Assembly: GCA_005116945.1 (NCBI GenBank)
Contig: SWDH01000045.1
Span: 73,073-137,072, forward strand
Length of the DNA stretch: 64,000 bases
Direction: 5' to 3'
Source: Nitrospira sp.
GTDB taxonomy: Bacteria > Nitrospirota > Nitrospiria > Nitrospirales > Nitrospiraceae
The notes beneath the pieces are model-generated. The model did not search any database and had not been told where the DNA came from. It saw nothing but the letters and a program-made list of their open reading frames with translations. Of this stretch, positions 52,788-60,006 are shown piece by piece (position 1 is the stretch's first letter; each line of letters starts with the position of its first letter). The position numbers were made by a program, and so were the translations under genes.

Positions 52788-55448
52788 ATGCCGACCACCG
52801 AGTCCAATCGTAAGACGCTCTATCTCATCGATGGAAGCGCCTATATCTATCGTGCGTTCTTTGCCCTGCCGGCTCTGAATAACTCCCAAGGTCTCCAGAC
52901 CAACGCCATCCTCGGGTTCACGACGACCTTGCTGAAGATCATTCGCGAACGGAAGCCGGACGGTCTCGTCGTGGCGTTCGATGAAAAGGGGCCAACGTTA
53001 CGTCATGCGGAGTTCACGGCCTACAAGGCGCAGCGGCCGCCGATGCCGGAAGGTATGAGCGCGCAGATTCCCTACATCCATCGCGTGGTCGATGCTCTCA
53101 ACATTCCTGCCGTCAGGCAAGCCGGCTACGAGGCGGACGATTTGATCGGCACGCTGGCGCATCAGGCTGAGCAGGTTGGGTTCGACGTCGTCATCGTCAC
53201 TGGCGACAAGGACATGTTCCAACTCCTGACGCCTCATGTGCGTATCTACGATCCGGTGAAAGATAAATGGCTTGGCGAAGTGGAGTGTCACGAACGGTTT
53301 GGCGTCGAGCCGGCGCGCGTCGTAGAGATCATGGGGCTCATGGGCGACACGGCGGACAATATTCCCGGCGTGAAGGGCATCGGTGAGAAGACGGCGATGA
53401 AGCTGATCACCCAGTTCGGCACGATCGAAGAACTCTTGCGCCGTGTCGAGGAGGTCACACCGCCCCGGATCAAAGCCCTGTTGATCGATCAGGCGGACAA
53501 TGCCCGCCTCAGCCGGAGGCTGGCGACCATCCAATTGGATAGCCCTGTCCTCTTCGATGCCGTCACCTATCATCTGAAGCCGCCACATCAGGATCAACTC
53601 ATCGATTTGTTGCGCGAGCTGGGGTTCACCACGCTCCTCAAATCATTTCAACCATCGGTCACCCAAGCTGAGAAGGATGTGGTGGAGATGGAAGTCATTC
53701 AGGATGAAGCGTCCGCACAACGATTTGTCGAAGGCCTATCGAAAGGCGGGGCCCTCGGTCTGCAATGTCTGATCTCTCCTGGGCCTGGTATGCGGGCAGA
53801 ACCATTAGGGATGGCACTGTCCACGGGAGACACGACGGCTTATATTCCGCTCGATGTCCATGCCTATATGCGGCCCATCATTCTCGTGCTGCACGACAGC
53901 ACGAGAACCAAGGCCGTGCATGACTTGAAGGCGACCCTGCTGGCCTTTCATCGAATTGGAGTCACCCTCGCAGGTCCCTATCTGGATACCATGGTCGCGG
54001 ACTATCTGCTCAATCCTAACCGGCGCGATCACCAGCTTGAGACCATCGCATTTGAAGTGCTGGGTCATCGGCTGGGGGTGGGCAAACAGGAGAAGGTGGT
54101 TCCGAAATCTCTGTTTGATGCCGAAGATACAGGGTCGCGAGAGGAGGCAGCAGAGGCCGCGTCGGTGTTGGCCAAGCTTGCCCAACCCATGATGGAACGA
54201 TTGTCGGAACAGGGAAGCCTTGCGCTCTTCACCACCGTAGAAATGCCGCTGGTGCCGGTGTTGGCCGAGATCGAGCGGAACGGGTTCTTATTGGACGTCG
54301 AGGGGTTAGGCGGACTGAGCAAGGAGTTGGAGCGGGACCTCGACAAGATCATGGAGACCATTGCCGTAGTAGCCGGCGGCGAGTTCAACATCAATTCACC
54401 CAAGCAGCTTGCCACAGTGCTCTTCGAAAAGTTGGGGCTCAAGCCGATCAGAAAAACCAAGACCGGCTACTCAACCGATGAAGACACGCTGACGCAGCTC
54501 GCCACGCAGCACGAATTGCCCGCGCAGATTGTGAACTATCGGAGCCTCAGTAAGCTCAAGTCGACCTATGTGGATGCACTCCCAGAATTGGTGAATCCGG
54601 AGACCAAACGGCTCCATACGTCCCTCAATCAAACTGTCGCGGCGACCGGACGGCTCTCTTCCACTGAGCCGAATCTGCAGAATATTCCGGTGAAGGGCGA
54701 CTATGGGTTACGGATCAGAGAAGCGTTCATCGCACCCCCAGGCCACACGCTGCTCTGCGCCGACTACAGCCAGATCGAGCCGCGCATCCTCGCGCATCTG
54801 TCGCAAGATCCGCGGTTGCTCGCCGTGTTTGCAAAGGGGGAGGACATCCACATGGCGACGGCCATGGAGATTTTCAGCCTGCCCTCCAGTCAGATTACGC
54901 GCGACATGCGTCGTGTGGCCAAGACGGTCGTCTTCGGCATTGTATATGGGATCAGCCCGTTCGGCCTCTCGCAGAATATCGGCGTGTCGCAGGCGGATGC
55001 GAAGAAGTACATCGAGACGTTCTTCGAAAAATTTTCAGCCGTGCGCGCGTTGATGGACCGGAATATCGAAGAAGGCAAAACAAAAGGCTATACGACCACA
55101 ATCCTGGGCAGGCGGCGTCCGATCCCTGAGTTGCAGAGCGGCGATCCGGTACAGCGTGGATTCGGCGAACGCATGGCCGTGAACAGCCCGATCCAGGGCT
55201 CAGCGGCGGATCTCATCAAAGTGGCGATGATCAACGTGAACAATCTGCTGCATCACGAGATGCCGCACACGAAAATGATCCTCCAAGTTCATGACGAATT
55301 GATCTTCGAAGTGCCGGAGAAGGAATTGGAAGAGGCGAAGCATCTCGTGAAGACGGAGATGGAGGCGACGGGAAAGAAGTTGGGGCTATCGGTGCCGCTG
55401 AAAGTGGATTTGGGGACCGGCCACAATTGGCGTGTGGCCCATCCATGA
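52788..55448 (+). CDS. polA: DNA polymerase I
   Basis: An 886-residue Pol I. The 5'-3' exonuclease domain is complete (DGSAYIYRAFFALP, AFDEKGPTLRH, YEADDLIGTLA, VTGDKDMFQLL, about 1-300). The polymerase motifs are intact: motif A DYSQIEPR (D659), motif B RRVAKTVVFGIVYGISPFGLSQ, motif C VHDELIFEV (H835, D836, E837). The middle 3'-5' exonuclease domain has lost its catalytic residues: the DxE of motif I is replaced by LGLQCLIS (about 320-330), and motif II shows VHDLKATLLAF without its Asp. Proofreading is therefore unlikely, as in other proofreading-minus Pol I enzymes. ATG 52788. Confidence 0.96.
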   Translation: MPTTESNRKTLYLIDGSAYIYRAFFALPALNNSQGLQTNAILGFTTTLLKIIRERKPDGLVVAFDEKGPTLRHAEFTAYKAQRPPMPEGMSAQIPYIHRVVDALNIPAVRQAGYEADDLIGTLAHQAEQVGFDVVIVTGDKDMFQLLTPHVRIYDPVKDKWLGEVECHERFGVEPARVVEIMGLMGDTADNIPGVKGIGEKTAMKLITQFGTIEELLRRVEEVTPPRIKALLIDQADNARLSRRLATIQLDSPVLFDAVTYHLKPPHQDQLIDLLRELGFTTLLKSFQPSVTQAEKDVVEMEVIQDEASAQRFVEGLSKGGALGLQCLISPGPGMRAEPLGMALSTGDTTAYIPLDVHAYMRPIILVLHDSTRTKAVHDLKATLLAFHRIGVTLAGPYLDTMVADYLLNPNRRDHQLETIAFEVLGHRLGVGKQEKVVPKSLFDAEDTGSREEAAEAASVLAKLAQPMMERLSEQGSLALFTTVEMPLVPVLAEIERNGFLLDVEGLGGLSKELERDLDKIMETIAVVAGGEFNINSPKQLATVLFEKLGLKPIRKTKTGYSTDEDTLTQLATQHELPAQIVNYRSLSKLKSTYVDALPELVNPETKRLHTSLNQTVAATGRLSSTEPNLQNIPVKGDYGLRIREAFIAPPGHTLLCADYSQIEPRILAHLSQDPRLLAVFAKGEDIHMATAMEIFSLPSSQITRDMRRVAKTVVFGIVYGISPFGLSQNIGVSQADAKKYIETFFEKFSAVRALMDRNIEEGKTKGYTTTILGRRRPIPELQSGDPVQRGFGERMAVNSPIQGSAADLIKVAMINVNNLLHHEMPHTKMILQVHDELIFEVPEKELEEAKHLVKTEMEATGKKLGLSVPLKVDLGTGHNWRVAHP

Positions 55449-55570
55449 GCGAAGAGCGGGTCCTGTCGTCGACCAGCCCGACCGTCCTCGCACCCCGCCC
55501 GGTGTAGGAGACGGAGGGGTAGCCCGTTAGTCTCCTTTGCTCGCGCAACGCGCGCCCTGAGAAGGATGGG

Positions 55571-55669
55571 AAGGGAGCGGCCAGGTGCCCTTCTTGCTCG
55601 CAGAACGCGCACGATCAGAATGTGCTCGTTCGATGCGCGCAGTAAAGGGCAGCCTTGGCCACTCCCTTG
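55571..55669 (-). repeat. Family B palindrome
   Basis: GGGAGCGGCCAGGTGCCCTT, CTTGCTCGCAGAACGCGC, ATGTGCTCGTTCGATGCGCG and GCAGCCTTGGCCACTCCC, the reverse orientation of the copy at 47511. Further repeat-like DNA (GGCACGTCTCGGCGTGCCAG) runs on to about 55800. Confidence 0.8.
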
Positions 55670-55912
55670 AAATGAGGTTTAGCGAATTGGAAGGCCCTCG
55701 CCAGGGCTAAGGGCACGTCTCGGCGTGCCAGTGGGTGGGCGGGTGAGAAAGCCGCGCGCAGTGGAAGATCAATCAGCCCCCATCCCTGAAAAGATAATAA
55801 GCAAGCAAGGGCCTTGGCGTTTGCACACCTTCCCTCGAACGTACTGTGTTCGCAGACCAACCTTTTACTGGCGTATGATACATCCATAACAGAAACCTGA
55901 GTGAGGTGACCT
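55670..55912. other. Intergenic region before the DUF4177 gene
   Basis: The first half continues the repeat (GGGCACGTCTCGGCGTGCCAGTGGGTGGGCG resembles the extra segment of copies 4 and 12). The last 60 bp contain the ribosome binding site GAGTGAGGTGACC of the next gene. No other feature. Confidence 0.4.
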
Positions 55913-56170
55913 ATGCAGAACGTACGTCTGTCAGTCGCGTGGGTGATAGCGGGCGTCAGCCTTTGTGCGTTGGGATTCATACTTGTGGCGGGGCAGCCGT
56001 TCCCAGCGAAGGCGCAAGAGTCGAAACGGATTCAGTACAAAATCGTCGAGGTCCTTCCTGACACCCAGAATATGCAAACCAAGCTGAACGAGTTTGGAGC
56101 AGACGGGTGGGAATTGGTGGCGGTCCCGATGGGCAGTATGACGGAGCCGAGGTTGATCTTTAAAAAATAG
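55913..56170 (+). CDS. DUF4177-type small secreted protein
   Basis: An 85-residue protein: signal peptide (VSLCALGFILVAGQPFPAKAQ) then a compact domain YKIVEVLPDTQNMQTKLNEFGADGWELVAVP, the DUF4177 pattern (KVVEV ... LNELGAEGWELV). This fold is common in bacteria and uncharacterised. GAGGTGACCT precedes ATG 55913. Followed after three bases by a perfect-ended palindrome (56174). Confidence 0.82.
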   Translation: MQNVRLSVAWVIAGVSLCALGFILVAGQPFPAKAQESKRIQYKIVEVLPDTQNMQTKLNEFGADGWELVAVPMGSMTEPRLIFKK

Positions 56171-56173
56171 GAA

Positions 56174-56271
56174 GTGCGGGGCAGCGAGGTGATTCCTTTG
56201 CTCCCGGAACCCCCACTTCGGAAAGTGGTCGTTCGACGGCCGCAGTCGGAATTCACCTCACTGCCCCGCAC
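56174..56271. repeat. 98-bp inverted repeat
   Basis: GTGCGGGGCAGCGAGGTGA at 56174 pairs with TCACCTCACTGCCCCGCAC ending at 56271, one mismatch over 19 bp, with GGAACCCCCACTTCGGAAAG inside. Could act as a terminator-like hairpin after the DUF4177 gene; it does not match families A or B in sequence. Confidence 0.65.
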
Positions 56272-56320
56272 GAGACAGGTAGTGGGAGAGGGGGAGGAGA
56301 CGTGAGGGGGATCGGGGGAA

Positions 56321-56410
56321 ACGAAACGCCCTTCTTGCTCGCAGAGCGCGCACGATCAGAATGTGCTCGTTCGATGCGCACAGGAAGGGCGGCCTTGGCT
56401 ACTTTCTTAA
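56321..56410 (-). repeat. Partial family B element
   Basis: ACGAAACGCCCTTCTTGCTC, GCAGAGCGCGCACGATCAGA, ATGTGCTCGTTCGATGCGCA and GGGCGGCCTTGGCTACTTTC. It lacks the clean GGGAGTGGCC ends. Ends about 15 bp before the 56426 gene. Confidence 0.75.
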
Positions 56411-56425
56411 CAAGAGGCGGAGGGT

Positions 56426-56782
56426 ATGAAACGACTCGTTGTCTCTCAAAGCTTGGTTGAGGTTGAGTCGCTAAAGGAGTTTCTGAGCGCCGACGGTATT
56501 CTCTGCACGATAAGAAATCAGCAAGGATCCAGTTTGGCGGGTGAAGTTCCGTTCGTTGAGGTATTCCCAGAATTGTGGGTGGTAAGCGATGCTGATTTTG
56601 ATCGAGCCAAGGAGCTTCTGGAAGAACAGGGAAGTGGAGATGAAGTCGAGCGACCTATGTGGGATTGCGTTGGATGTGGAGAGAAGCACGTTGGTCTGTT
56701 TACTGCCTGTTGGAAGTGTGGACATGAAAATGATGCAAAGTCAGAGGCACGCACTGGAGTGTTCCCTGATGTGAAAGAGTAA
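56426..56782 (+). CDS. DUF2007 / zinc-ribbon small protein
   Basis: A 118-residue cytoplasmic protein with an N-terminal DUF2007-like alpha/beta domain (KRLVVSQSLVEVESLKEFLSADGI, VFPELWVVSDADFDRAKELLEEQ), a putative signal-transducing or PII-binding-like fold, and a C-terminal zinc ribbon of two CxxC knuckles, CVGCGEKH and CWKCGHE. Metal coordination is the inference from the four Cys. GAGGCGGAGGGT precedes ATG 56426. Followed by the minus-strand hypothetical at 56853. Confidence 0.85.
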   Translation: MKRLVVSQSLVEVESLKEFLSADGILCTIRNQQGSSLAGEVPFVEVFPELWVVSDADFDRAKELLEEQGSGDEVERPMWDCVGCGEKHVGLFTACWKCGHENDAKSEARTGVFPDVKE

Positions 56783-56852
56783 ACAAAGGGAGGTCTTAAC
56801 CCCTTAGACTGGTCTGTGAGATCCCGCGCAGATGAAGGTGGAGCGACCAGCT

Positions 56853-57344
56853 TCACCAATAATATGGCCGTGAATCATCCAGATCATCGGCCCTGATGAG
56901 TTCTCGTAACTCGGACAGATCCCTGATTTTATTGAAGCGCGTCCCACCCCACAGGAAGTCGGCACTTTTTGCTGATAGCTTGAATACAATCACATTGTAA
57001 GAACGAGCATAACCTCCTCGCTCATAATGGATCAGACAATAGTCTTTCGATATGCCACCAAAAATCAATCGACGTGACGGTAGCCCTTTTCCCCAAATCA
57101 CGTCTGTTACCTGGAATTTTTCGCCTGGATTAGCGATTTTCAAATTAGAGTCCTTAGCAATTTCAGCAAATTTCGTAAGCACGGAAGGCGGAATATCTTT
57201 CACTCGAGATATGCCACTGAAGGCGTCCTTCCGAAGCATGTATTCTTTAGCATTGGACGGAAGCTTCGTAATTGAGGCACTACTCGACACGCAAGTACAA
57301 AGCATGAAAGAGGCCAATGTGCTAGCGACGATCCAAGCTGTCAT
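56853..57344 (-). CDS. Hypothetical exported protein
   Basis: A 163-residue protein with a signal or lipoprotein-type N-terminus (WIVASTLASFMLCTCVSSSA; Cys 16 and 18 in a lipobox-like place, not canonical) and a domain with KIANPGEKFQVTDVIWGKGL, RRLIFGGISKDYCLIHYERGGYARSYNVIVFKL and DFLWGGTRFNKIRDLSELRELI. No family recognised. The base composition is noticeably more AT-rich than neighbouring genes, suggesting foreign origin. ATG 57344, ribosome binding site weak. Separate from the TPR gene by a hairpin at 57412. Confidence 0.6.
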   Translation of the reverse strand: MTAWIVASTLASFMLCTCVSSSASITKLPSNAKEYMLRKDAFSGISRVKDIPPSVLTKFAEIAKDSNLKIANPGEKFQVTDVIWGKGLPSRRLIFGGISKDYCLIHYERGGYARSYNVIVFKLSAKSADFLWGGTRFNKIRDLSELRELIRADDLDDSRPYYW

Positions 57345-57411
57345 AGTACCGGCACTACAGAGTTATTTTGTTTGTAAAGACTCATAAGTGTTGGCTCCCC
57401 GAGCCGTACGC

Positions 57412-57447
57412 TTTGCGCTCTTGAAACTTGAGGTTTCAAGAGCAAAG
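57412..57447 (-). terminator. Hairpin between TPR and hypothetical genes
   Basis: GCTCTTGAAAC (57417-57427) pairs with GTTTCAAGAGC (57433-57443); flanking CTTTG/CAAAG extends the stem with a two-base bulge. It is 45 bp past the TPR stop on the minus strand. There is no strong T-run, so terminator status is moderate. Confidence 0.5.
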
Positions 57448-57489
57448 ATGGCCACGTCATACTTTCAGAGAACGGTACCTCAAAATTTC

Positions 57490-58305
57490 TTAACGCATTG
57501 CTCCGGCAAGCCTGCTTAAAGCTGATCTTATATACTTGATATGGTCCTCATACTCAGACGTTTTGGGTATCAACTTGAGGGCCTTCTTGTATTCCTTCCG
57601 TGACGATACAAAATCCCCTATTGCCTCCAGAGAGACCGCAAGGCCGTAACGAGGCCCTGCTTCGTTGGGGTCCAGGCGCAAGGCGGCGCGGTATTCAGCG
57701 ATCGCTCCCTCAAGGTCGCCCTTCTTCTTTAGCTCGATTCCGAGGTTGCAATGTGCACCCACATGATTGGGGTTGAGGTCTAAGACGGCGCGGTATTCGG
57801 CAATCGCCCCCTCAAAATCACCCTTCTTTTCTAACGCGCTTCCGAGGCTGTAATGGGCATCCACTTCGTTGGGGTTGAGACGCAGGGTGGCGCGGTATTC
57901 GGTGATCGCCCCATTAATGTCACCTTTCTTCGATAACGCGGTTCCGAGGTTGTAATGGGCGTCTACTTCGTTGGGGTTGAGGCGTAAGGCGGCACGGTAT
58001 TCGGTGATCGCTCTTTCAAGATCGCCCTTTTTCTGCAACGCGGTTCCGAGACAGAAATGGATCTCCACGGAGTCTGGATTGAGACGTAAGGCAGCGCGGT
58101 ACTCGGCGATCGCTTCCTTAAGGTCACCCTTCTTCAACAGAGCGAATCCGAGGTTGGAATGAGCGCACGCGTCGTTGGGATTGAGACTCAGGTCAAGGCG
58201 GTATTCGGCGATCGCCCCTTCAAGATCGCCCTTCTTCAGCAGCGCTGTTGCGAGGTGGTAATGATCGCCCAGGTGGCTCATAAGATCGCTCCCAGACCAG
58301 GACAT
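57490..58305 (-). CDS. TPR-repeat protein
   Basis: A 271-residue protein of seven or eight tandem tetratricopeptide repeats, each near KKGDLEGAIAEYRAALRLNP followed by NDACAHSNLG-type turns. No signal peptide or other domain is seen, so it is probably cytoplasmic and binds peptides or partners. The repeats are very alike, pointing to recent internal duplication. Start ATG 58305; ATG 58281 (GGGAGCG upstream, residue 9) is an equally good alternative. It stands alone between a hairpin and an empty gap. Confidence 0.88.
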   Translation of the reverse strand: MSWSGSDLMSHLGDHYHLATALLKKGDLEGAIAEYRLDLSLNPNDACAHSNLGFALLKKGDLKEAIAEYRAALRLNPDSVEIHFCLGTALQKKGDLERAITEYRAALRLNPNEVDAHYNLGTALSKKGDINGAITEYRATLRLNPNEVDAHYSLGSALEKKGDFEGAIAEYRAVLDLNPNHVGAHCNLGIELKKKGDLEGAIAEYRAALRLDPNEAGPRYGLAVSLEAIGDFVSSRKEYKKALKLIPKTSEYEDHIKYIRSALSRLAGAMR

Positions 58306-58613
58306 GAGGCTGCGAACATTAACTTTCTATGACGGTATCCCAAAAATTAAACGATGGCAAAATATTTGCCTGATAAGGCTGGCTGTCCAGAGGTGCCTCG
58401 AAATTGGTGCGAGTAAACAAGGGGGACTAACCCTGTAGAGTTGTCTCATGGGAGCAGGTGCGCTAGCATGACAGTGCGTTGAAGAGGAAGAGACTGACCA
58501 TGAGCTGCCCGACCCCTGCTTTCAATTATGGATCAAGCAGGCTGTGGGAAAACTCGGTTTCTGCTCAAAGCCCACTGTGGCCTTGCGAAGGGTGAAGTTG
58601 GAGAAACGGCTTG
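58306..58613. other. Intergenic region
   Basis: About 300 bp, no gene seen. The start of the TPR gene faces left here and the region runs into a family A element. Some AT-rich patches may hold the TPR promoter but no clear -10/-35 is identified. Confidence 0.35.
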
Positions 58614-58737
58614 CAGGATGCTAAAAATGGCTGTCCAGCGCGGCCGCAGCGAGCGAAGAGGCGAGGCGTACCCTTGCGGTACGTTGAACCTCTGAGCGAT
58701 GCGAGAACAAAGCTGGCGGACTTTTTCAGCATCCTGC
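58614..58737 (+). repeat. Family A palindromic element, copy 15
   Basis: CAGGATGCTAAAAATGGCTG to CTTTTTCAGCATCCTGC with the arm GCAGCGAGCGAAGAGGCG and the turn TACCCTTGCGGTACG. The SRPBCC gene start is 43 bp beyond. Confidence 0.93.
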
Positions 58738-58779
58738 TAAACATGCCGACTCACGGAAAATTACGGAAAGGAAGACCTC

Positions 58780-59238
58780 ATGTCGATCATTGAGAAATCC
58801 ATTGAAGTCAATGTGCCTGAGTATAAGGCCTACGCGCAATGGATGAAGTTTGAGGAGTTTCCCCAGTTTATGGAGGGTGTGAAAGAGGTCACACGGCTGG
58901 ATGGTAAACGGTTTCATTGGAAAGCCGAGGTCGCGGGCCAGGCGAAAGAATGGGATACGGAGGTCACAGAGCAGGCGGCGGATCATCGTCTTGCGTGGAC
59001 GAGTCGAGGCGGTGACATCAAAGGCCTGGTTGTGACCTTTCACCCACTCTCGAGTGCTCGGTCAAACATCATGCTGCAGGTAGAGTATGACCCTCAGGGT
59101 GTCGCCGAACATGGAGGGGAAGGATTGGAAGTGGTGTCCTCACGCGTCCAGGGAGATCTGGAGCGATTTAAGGCCTTCATCGAAAAGCGTTGGCGCCCGC
59201 CTGGCCGCGACACCATCTTCGATAATTTTCCCATGTAG
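58780..59238 (+). CDS. SRPBCC-family (polyketide cyclase/START-like) protein
   Basis: A 152-residue protein of the SRPBCC hydrophobic-ligand-binding superfamily, in the subgroup formerly called cyclase/dehydrase: IEKSIEVNVPEYKAYAQWMKFEEFPQFMEGVKEVTRL and FHWKAEVAGQAKEWDTEVTEQAADHRLAWTSRGG. Ends with KRWRPPGRDTIFDNFPM. Probably cytoplasmic; ligand unknown. AAAGGAAGACCTC precedes ATG 58780. Confidence 0.87.
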   Translation: MSIIEKSIEVNVPEYKAYAQWMKFEEFPQFMEGVKEVTRLDGKRFHWKAEVAGQAKEWDTEVTEQAADHRLAWTSRGGDIKGLVVTFHPLSSARSNIMLQVEYDPQGVAEHGGEGLEVVSSRVQGDLERFKAFIEKRWRPPGRDTIFDNFPM

Positions 59239-59293
59239 AAGCTTGGCCTCTCAGACTTGTTCTGACGAGGCCACTCACCGATTCCGAGGAAAC

Positions 59294-59455
59294 TCAGAAA
59301 AGGCGGCCTTGTTCCGTCGGGATGGGTGGCCGACGTGTGTTGGAATCAGTGGGCGGCATGGATCGGAATACGCAGCCTCCAACCAAGACAGACCCCCAAC
59401 TTAGCAGACAGAGCGGGACGTTCCATCGCCAGACAGTTCGTGTGAGAGGTTCCAT
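59294..59455 (-). CDS. Small lipoprotein, 53 residues
   Basis: MEPLTRTVWRWNVPLCLLSWG then SVLVGGCVFRSMPPTDSN: a hydrophobic run followed by LVGGC, a possible lipobox, and a short Pro-rich mature tail. AAGGAGCTCCTC lies directly upstream of ATG 59455, a better ribosome binding site than those of the longer frame starting at 59566. A lone lipoprotein of this kind is plausible but unconfirmed. Confidence 0.5.
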   Translation of the reverse strand: MEPLTRTVWRWNVPLCLLSWGSVLVGGCVFRSMPPTDSNTRRPPIPTEQGRLF

Positions 59456-59579
59456 GAGGAGCTCCTTTGGTGTTTCCATGAGTCTCACTTCCGAGGCATG
59501 GTGATGTGTCTTGCCCTGTTGATCCGAGGTGAAGCTGTAATAGCTTTCGGCCCGAAAAACGTTCATCAGGCACGGCTGA

Positions 59580-59867
59580 ATGCTATCAGTCCTCGATTAC
59601 GGGAAGGTCAGGGATGTGTCACATTTGGGTAAAAACAGAGACAGGCTTCGGATCCAGGGTGATTTGGAAGTGAAAATGAGGGGGAAATCAGCTGTTGGCT
59701 TCTGGGTATTGCGTGACGATGCGAAGATAGCAGGGAGAGGCGTGCTCATGTGTCGGGGACTATCGCGTGATTTGTCGGAGGAAGAAGTGGGTGCCCAGAT
59801 TCTTGCGGTTGTTCATGGCGCGCAGAATCTTGCCAGTTTGAAGCCAAAGCCGTTGGCTAAACAGTGA
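59580..59867 (+). CDS. Hypothetical 95-residue protein
   Basis: Not recognised. The C-terminal third has helical character (LSRDLSEEEVGAQILAVVHGAQNLASLKPK). No signal peptide or Cys pair is seen. There is no clear ribosome binding site at 59580, and the first 45 residues look less protein-like than the rest, so the true start may be inside or the ORF may be spurious. Confidence 0.35.
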   Translation: MLSVLDYGKVRDVSHLGKNRDRLRIQGDLEVKMRGKSAVGFWVLRDDAKIAGRGVLMCRGLSRDLSEEEVGAQILAVVHGAQNLASLKPKPLAKQ

Positions 59868-60006
59868 GCGCCTGTTAGTTGAAAGAACGGAGAGACTCGC
59901 AACGACGACGACGTTGAAGAGTGATGCGTTGAAGCGAGTATAAAGTGGGTGGCTGAAGTAGTGGTCTTGCAGATTAGTTGAGGCAATGCAGTGGTAGTAA
60001 GGTTGA

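Noticed and set aside
1391-58737. Family A repeats as CRISPR or integron attC arrays
   Set aside because: Copies are single and dispersed rather than tandem with spacers, no Cas or integrase gene is present, and the ends do not carry the attC core triplets. Their tie to gene ends fits a palindromic mobile or terminator-like element better.
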